Notes under the pieces: generated by a model
The model's database searches: none
Seen by the model: the letters and a program-made list of their open reading frames with translations, nothing else
What the model was told of the DNA's origin: nothing
Assembly (NCBI GenBank): GCA_963922595.1
Contig: CAWUIM010000103.1
Span: 1 to 7,603 of the forward strand
DNA from: JAJFFW01 sp963922595
GTDB lineage: Bacteria; Pseudomonadota; Alphaproteobacteria; Caulobacterales; Parvularculaceae
DNA length: 7,603 bases
Reading direction: 5' to 3'
Position numbers and translations under genes: made by a program
Part shown: in pieces, positions 5,045 to 7,603 of the stretch
Layout: the number at the start of each line of letters is the position of its first letter
How positions within the stretch are numbered: position 1 is the first letter of the stretch

Positions 5045-5344
5045 CTACGCCGTATCGGCGAACTTGACGATGTCGCTTAAGACATAGGCGAGCGAACTTT
5101 CAAGGTAACACAAGCAAAGCAGCTCGTCGGTCCAGAGCGGCAAGTCCCCGCGGGCGAGCGCTTGTTCCCATTTGGCGAGTGCTTGCTCGTACTTCAGATA
5201 TTCCGAAAGGGCGAGCGCGGCGCCTTCGACGGGCATGCCGCGCCTTTGCACATAGCGTTTGCAGGTTAGCTCCATGGCGGTGAGGTTCCTGCGCATGCCC
5301 AGAAGTTGAGATTGGCAGGTGATCGGGAAGTCTTCCGTATGCAT
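5045..5344 (-). CDS. Hypothetical 99-residue helical protein
   Basis: The frame extends to 5542, but ATG 5344-5342 (MHTEDFPITC) has an AAAGGA ribosome-binding site 9 nt upstream, and the extension would run through the leader hairpins; 99 residues is therefore preferred. The protein looks all-helical: a basic, Arg-rich first half (MRRNLTAMELTCKRYVQRRG, 17-36), an Ala/Glu/Leu helix (41-64, EYLKYEQALAKWEQALARG) and a hydrophobic last helix with Cys77 and Cys79 (75-95). There is no signal peptide, and the last helix is too polar to be a clear membrane anchor. I do not recognise it. It is divergent from the nuclease-like gene at 5768 and may share the palindromic control region at 5540-5588. Confidence 0.6.
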   Translation of the reverse strand: MHTEDFPITCQSQLLGMRRNLTAMELTCKRYVQRRGMPVEGAALALSEYLKYEQALAKWEQALARGDLPLWTDELLCLCYLESSLAYVLSDIVKFADTA

Positions 5345-5456
5345 TGGTTTGGCTCCTTTGTTGTCGGCCGTCCAAGGCCGCCGATGGGGCCCAAAAGAAG
5401 CGGGGGATGCGGACGTTAACGCCGCATCAGACAAAAGGGCGGCGCTATCGCGCCGC
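5345..5456 (-). promoter_or_regulatory. Structured 5' leader of the 99-residue gene
   Basis: Read on the minus strand, a 7-bp hairpin GCGGCGC-GATA-GCGCCGC (5456-5439) is followed by CCTTTTG, terminator-like, 94 nt before the start codon. A 7-bp hairpin (5428-5406) containing CGTTAACG in its loop comes next, and a CGGCC/GGCCG hairpin (5380-5365) sits 20 nt before ATG. The order of elements is the same as in the ssb, acidic-protein and DUF736 leaders. Confidence 0.5.
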
Positions 5457-5539
5457 TCCATAAAAACACGGATGCGGGGCGCGAGCTTAGGCGAAGCGGC
5501 CTGAGACGCCCCCCCTGGCGCGGGCCGCGCGGGGGATGA
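5457..5539. other. GC-rich gap between leader and twin palindromes
   Basis: This stretch is GC-rich with no gene. It includes an upstream extension of the 99-residue frame that I reject, because the preferred start has a ribosome-binding site and this part has none. Confidence 0.3.
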
Positions 5540-5588
5540 CATTCAACGGTTCTGAACCGCGCGTGAGCGGTTCAGAACCGTATGAATG
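5540..5588. promoter_or_regulatory. Twin 13-bp palindromes inside a long inverted repeat
   Basis: Two near-identical palindromes, CGGTTCTGAACCG (5547-5559) and CGGTTCAGAACCG (5568-5580), have centres 21 bp apart, two helical turns, so they lie on the same face of the DNA. They also form the arms of a 15-bp perfect inverted repeat, extended to CATTCA/TGAATG with one bulge. The site lies between two divergent genes, about 190 bp from each start, as expected for a cooperative dimeric repressor. A stem-loop role is the alternative; no T-run follows. Confidence 0.65.
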
Positions 5589-5712
5589 ACGCCCGCGCAA
5601 CACGGGGGGGGATGCGTCGACGGGCTGTGGTCCGGATCGCTCGCTTCAAAAAGCCCCGATAAAGGCGATCTTGGCTGGCCTTCAAGGTAAACGGACGCCA
5701 CAATCGGTGCGG

Positions 5713-5741
5713 AAGACACGCTATCAATAGCGATCGATAAT
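5713..5741 (+). promoter_or_regulatory. Candidate promoter with spacer palindrome, before the nuclease-like gene
   Basis: AAGACA (5713-5718) and GATAAT (5736-5741) are separated by exactly 17 bp. The spacer holds a 14-bp palindrome CGCTATCAATAGCG (5719-5732), where a bound repressor would block RNA polymerase. Transcription would begin near 5748, leaving a leader of about 20 nt before ATG 5768. Confidence 0.4.
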
Positions 5742-5767
5742 GGGGGTTTCGTGCGCAGGCTTCGTCA

Positions 5768-6430
5768 ATGGCGTTAATCAAGAACTGGATTGATATCGCG
5801 GCGCCGCCGGCGAAGGCCGTTCCAACGCCGTCGGGATTTGCTGATTGGGTGTATTGCAACGCCAATACGAAAAAAAACGTCCGCGCCTCAGGGGACAAGG
5901 CCGATCAGGACCGTCTTGATATCGCCGCCTACGCCCATGACCGAATAGAATTTTTTACACGGCATGTCTGGACGCGCGGCGCCATTGGCGATCTCGATAC
6001 GCCCGACTGGCGGCTATACTATCTAGATAGAGACGATGAGCGTCCCTCGCCGTTTCGAATGTCGCGTCTTTCCATTGGCGGCGCTCCTGTCAAGGGATAT
6101 CCCGATCTTGTCTTGCACAACGAGAACAAGAATATCTTTATCGTCCTTGAACGGAAGACGACGTACGTAAATGAGCGTTTTTTGCCGCGCAAGGGATGGC
6201 CGAATGTCGAAGCGCAATTGTGGTGCTATTCCTGGATCGATGAGTTTCAGAACGCTGAAGAGGTTCTTTTAGTCGGTGAGGTTTGGCGCAGAGGCGCGCC
6301 TCAAAAATCGGGAAAGATGAACCCGCTCTTGAAATTGTATAAGACCCACTGGCTTTGGAAACGATCCGACCTTGAGCATCAAAGACGCTGTTCGCGCTGG
6401 TGGACGAAATATGGCGGCGATATCGCTTAA
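5768..6430 (+). CDS. PD-(D/E)XK nuclease-like protein (RecB/Cas4-type motifs)
   Basis: The product is 220 residues. The start ATG 5768 has a modest CAGG site 7 nt upstream. Motifs in order: Glu61 in a helix (DRIEFFTRHVW), a candidate motif I; GYPDLVLHN (110-118) with Asp113; a hydrophobic strand ending in the Glu-Arg-Lys triad (IFIVLERKTT, Glu128 and Lys130); then EAQLWCYSW (148-156), the Gln-x-x-x-Tyr motif (Gln150, Tyr154) of RecB, Cas4 and AddB-type nucleases. The set and spacing fit a metal-dependent DNA nuclease. The C-terminus is rich in Trp, Arg and Lys (HWLWKRSDLEHQRRCSRWW), plausibly DNA-binding. No helicase, methyltransferase, Cas or toxin-antitoxin partner is adjacent, so its pathway is unknown. 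Defence, DNA processing on the element or repair are all possible. Confidence 0.7.
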   Translation: MALIKNWIDIAAPPAKAVPTPSGFADWVYCNANTKKNVRASGDKADQDRLDIAAYAHDRIEFFTRHVWTRGAIGDLDTPDWRLYYLDRDDERPSPFRMSRLSIGGAPVKGYPDLVLHNENKNIFIVLERKTTYVNERFLPRKGWPNVEAQLWCYSWIDEFQNAEEVLLVGEVWRRGAPQKSGKMNPLLKLYKTHWLWKRSDLEHQRRCSRWWTKYGGDIA

Positions 6431-6474
6431 CGTCGGCTGTTGATCCGGACATTCACGTCCCACGTCTAATCCTG

Positions 6475-6558
6475 AATAAGGAAACCCGCCGCGCGCGGTT
6501 GGAGTGCGAACGGCGGGTATTCCAACAACGCAGCGTCGGGGGGAGGGTGACGCTGCGA
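6475..6558 (-). ncRNA. Candidate small RNA with C-rich loop, own promoter and terminator
   Basis: On the minus strand a promoter-like TTGACG (6591-6586) and CTATCG (6570-6565) are 15 bp apart, or TTGAC and CTATCG 16 bp apart, close to the alphaproteobacterial pattern. Transcription from about 6558 would run into a hairpin with an 8-bp stem (6556-6549 with 6537-6530) and loop ACCCTCCCCCC, an 11-nt linker, and a second stem (6518-6511 with 6491-6484) followed by GTTTCCTTATT. The result is about 84 nt. C-rich loops pairing to Shine-Dalgarno sequences are a hallmark of alphaproteobacterial sRNAs. No protein-coding frame explains this stretch. Confidence 0.5.
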
Positions 6559-6654
6559 GTAAGACGATAGGCTGGTGCGATACTTCGTCAAAGTGCGCAG
6601 TTAGAACGCCCACGCTCTCGCTAGCGTCATGGCCGAATTGTCGAAGAAAAGGTC

Positions 6655-6691
6655 AAAAAAACCCGCCACTCAGGGAGAGGAAGCGGGTTTT
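6655..6691 (-). terminator. Terminator hairpin with CCTCTCCC loop
   Basis: A 9-bp stem (6691-6683 with 6666-6658) is followed on the minus strand by seven T (6661-6655). The 16-nt loop contains CCTCTCCC (6680-6673), the same 8-mer found in the hairpin at 6835-6867. A TTGACG (6729-6724) and GATATC (6706-6701) pair with 17-bp spacing lies just upstream and could drive a very short RNA made of this hairpin alone. The plus-strand tail TTTTCTTT may give some activity in that direction too. Confidence 0.65.
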
Positions 6692-6793
6692 CTTTGAGGG
6701 GATATCTCGTTGCGGACATCCGCCGTCAATGTAGCGCCCCCCGGTGAATCAACCCTCAATGAATATTGTAAAGCTTCGAATGGACCCCAGTCC

Positions 6794-6908
6794 AAAAAAA
6801 CCGCCGCAGCAGGACTGCGACGGTTTAGGTCAAAGCGATTGTCAGTCGGGGGAGAGGAGACGATCGCTTCTTTCATCAAAGGCGACGTCAGTGACGCACG
6901 ACATCGCC
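6794..6908 (-). ncRNA. Candidate three-hairpin small RNA with anti-Shine-Dalgarno loop
   Basis: Read on the minus strand there are three hairpins in series. The first has a 9-bp stem (6908-6900 with 6889-6881, one G-U pair). The second has a 9-bp stem (6867-6859 with 6843-6835, one G-U pair) and a 15-nt loop holding TCCTCTCCCCC. The third is a terminator stem (6826-6815 with 6809-6798, one mismatch) followed by seven T (6800-6794). Linkers are short (about 8-13 nt). This matches the general plan of alphaproteobacterial trans-acting sRNAs. I see no clean promoter directly upstream, so it might be processed from, or read through after, the DUF736 transcript. Confidence 0.45.
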
Positions 6909-6937
6909 TGATTCAAGTACGTCTTGATTTTGAATGC

Positions 6938-6983
6938 GGATCAGAGCTGATCCTGCGATGAGGCGTCTGACTTCAGGAGACGC
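6938..6983. other. Two further hairpins between the sRNA-like units
   Basis: GGATCA-GAGC-TGATCC (6938-6953) and GCGTCT (6963-6968) with AGACGC (6978-6983) are compact perfect stems between two terminators. Their role is unclear. To their left an inverted repeat ATTCAA/TTGAAT (6911-6916, 6929-6934) might belong to a promoter or operator. Confidence 0.35.
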
Positions 6984-7022
6984 AAAAAAACGCCCCGAAC
7001 GATACGCAACATGTCCGGGGCG
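6984..7022 (-). terminator. Rho-independent terminator of the DUF736 gene
   Basis: On the minus strand a 7-bp GC stem (CGCCCCG at 7022-7016 with CGGGGCG at 6997-6991) and an 18-nt loop are followed by seven T (6990-6984). It is 51 nt downstream of the DUF736 stop codon, so it ends that transcript. Confidence 0.85.
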
Positions 7023-7030
7023 GCGGGAAA

Positions 7031-7066
7031 CGAAGCGGTCCTCCAGGGGCGAGAGGAGCCGCTTCG
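7031..7066 (-). ncRNA. 3'-UTR hairpin with C-rich loop downstream of DUF736
   Basis: A perfect 8-bp stem (CGAAGCGG/CCGCTTCG, arms 7031-7038 and 7059-7066) carries on the minus strand a loop with CTCCTCTCGCCCC and a short inner AGGA/TCCT pairing. It begins 8 nt after the DUF736 stop and is followed by the terminator at 6984-7022. Hairpin plus terminator repeats the layout of the two downstream sRNA-like units, so a 3'-UTR-derived small RNA is possible. Confidence 0.45.
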
Positions 7067-7073
7067 CAGGTCC

Positions 7074-7406
7074 CTAGTTGGCGATGACGGCGAAGACGGC
7101 GCCGTCTTCGTTCTCCACATCATTGGCGACGCCGAGATTGGCGAAGATCGGCGGCCCGCCGCGTGTGATTTCGGGATGCTTGATCGCGAGGTTCACATAA
7201 GGCTCGCCTGATTTTTTGGAGGTGCGAACCCGGGCGGTGCCGATGGGCGCCCCGCTTTCGGAAACAACTTCCATTTCAGGGGCGTTTTCAGTGCGCCGGT
7301 CCTGCAGGGGACGGATGTTGATGCGGCCGCGGAAGCTTAAGAGGCCTGTCAGTTCGCCTTCGAAGCGGTGTTCGCCAGTCTTTGTGAGATATCCGAGAGT
7401 GGTCAT
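7074..7406 (-). CDS. DUF736 family protein
   Basis: The product is 110 residues from ATG 7406-7404 (MTTLGYLTKT). The frame opens 11 codons earlier, but the AAAGGA ribosome-binding site lies in that extension, 9 nt before the chosen start. Family landmarks are the opening TLGYLTKTGEHRFEGEL (3-19), a strand region FRGRINIRPL (25-34), NAPEMEVVSESGAPIGTARV (41-60), and the hallmark TSKKSGEPYVNLAI (62-75) followed by PPIFANL (85-91). DUF736 proteins are small beta-rich proteins common on alphaproteobacterial plasmids and integrative conjugative elements; their biochemical role is unknown. The gene has a hairpin leader like ssb, and its 3' UTR starts the C-rich hairpin array. Confidence 0.9.
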   Translation of the reverse strand: MTTLGYLTKTGEHRFEGELTGLLSFRGRINIRPLQDRRTENAPEMEVVSESGAPIGTARVRTSKKSGEPYVNLAIKHPEITRGGPPIFANLGVANDVENEDGAVFAVIAN

Positions 7407-7533
7407 TGTCGTCGTTCCTTTTGCTATATCGATGATCAAAGGGCTCTTCCCTTCGACGTGATGAAAAGGAGGTCGCGAATGGCGGTTGTCGGCACCTGCG
7501 CGCCAAAGTAAGGGCGCGGGCGCGGTAGCGCCC
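7407..7533 (-). promoter_or_regulatory. Structured 5' leader of DUF736
   Basis: Read on the minus strand, GGGCGC-TACC-GCGCCC (7533-7518) is followed by GCGCCCTTACTTT, ending about 100 nt before the start codon. A proximal hairpin GAAGGG-AAGAG-CCCTTT (7454-7438) ends 31 nt before ATG. Its stem is nearly identical in sequence to the proximal hairpin in the ssb leader (GAAGGG/CCCTTC), which supports a shared regulatory element rather than chance. Confidence 0.5.
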
Positions 7534-7603
7534 CTCTCTTCAAAAACAGCGCGCGCAGGCGCAAGGGCGCGAGCCCGTAGCGGCCTTGAACGCCCATCAA
7601 TCG
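7534..7603. other. GC-rich window edge
   Basis: The last 70 bases are GC-rich, repetitive in GCGC-type words and have no supportable gene. They probably continue the upstream region of DUF736. Confidence 0.3.

Noticed and set aside
5345..5542. N-terminal extension of the 99-residue protein to 165 residues
   Set aside because: It runs through leader hairpins and has a composition typical of translated GC-rich non-coding DNA; ATG 5344 has a ribosome-binding site.
5540..5588. Rho-independent terminator reading of the long inverted repeat
   Set aside because: No T-run follows on either strand, and the two halves are themselves palindromic, which favours a protein-binding site.
6710..6961. 83-residue plus-strand frame across the hairpin array
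   Set aside because: It crosses a strong minus-strand terminator and two stem-loops, has no ribosome-binding site and no recognisable content.
6475..7066. CRISPR array or repeated coding units in the hairpin region
   Set aside because: The hairpins share loops, not long identical repeats, spacing is irregular, and T-runs on the minus strand mark terminators.

Overview
The window looks like part of an alphaproteobacterial (probably Hyphomicrobiales/Rhizobiales) plasmid or integrative element. The grounds are a MucR/Ros-family regulator, a DUF736 gene, a plasmid-style single-stranded DNA-binding protein, many small unannotatable genes, and GC-rich DNA broken by one distinctly AT-richer block (about 1240-2380). 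No chromosomal housekeeping operon, integrase, transposase, origin or CRISPR array is visible, so the mobile-element reading is inference.

Layout. 1-546 (+): a 5'-partial small gene and an overlapping 58-residue gene, closed by a strong terminator. 557-1160 (-): a very acidic small protein with a long structured leader. 1240-2221 (+): an AT-rich cassette of three tandem small membrane proteins that resemble each other. 2383-2926 (+): a MucR/Ros-like regulator with a lysine-rich AT-hook tail, ended by a bidirectional terminator. 2948-3890 (-): an ssb-DUF1640 operon with a structured leader. 3891-4421: mostly non-coding, with one interrupted small reading frame. 4422-4856 (-): a four-helix membrane protein. 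5045-5456 (-): a small unknown protein with a structured leader. 5540-5767: a divergent control region with twin palindromes. 5768-6430 (+): a stand-alone PD-(D/E)XK nuclease-like protein. 6475-7066 (-): a hairpin/terminator array that looks like tandem small RNAs. 7074-7533 (-): a DUF736 gene with its structured leader.

How it may work together. Four minus-strand genes (acidic protein, ssb, the 99-residue protein, DUF736) each carry a GC-rich, terminator-like hairpin about 85-130 nt upstream of the start codon and a smaller hairpin close to the ribosome-binding site. This suggests a shared RNA-level control scheme. Downstream of DUF736, the minus strand carries a series of hairpins with C-rich anti-Shine-Dalgarno loops (CCTCTCCC type) and rho-independent terminators. 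This resembles alphaproteobacterial trans-acting sRNA families, and the last unit has its own plausible promoter. The two most novel items are this array with the leader family, and the tandem three-member two-helix membrane cassette beside the MucR-like gene.
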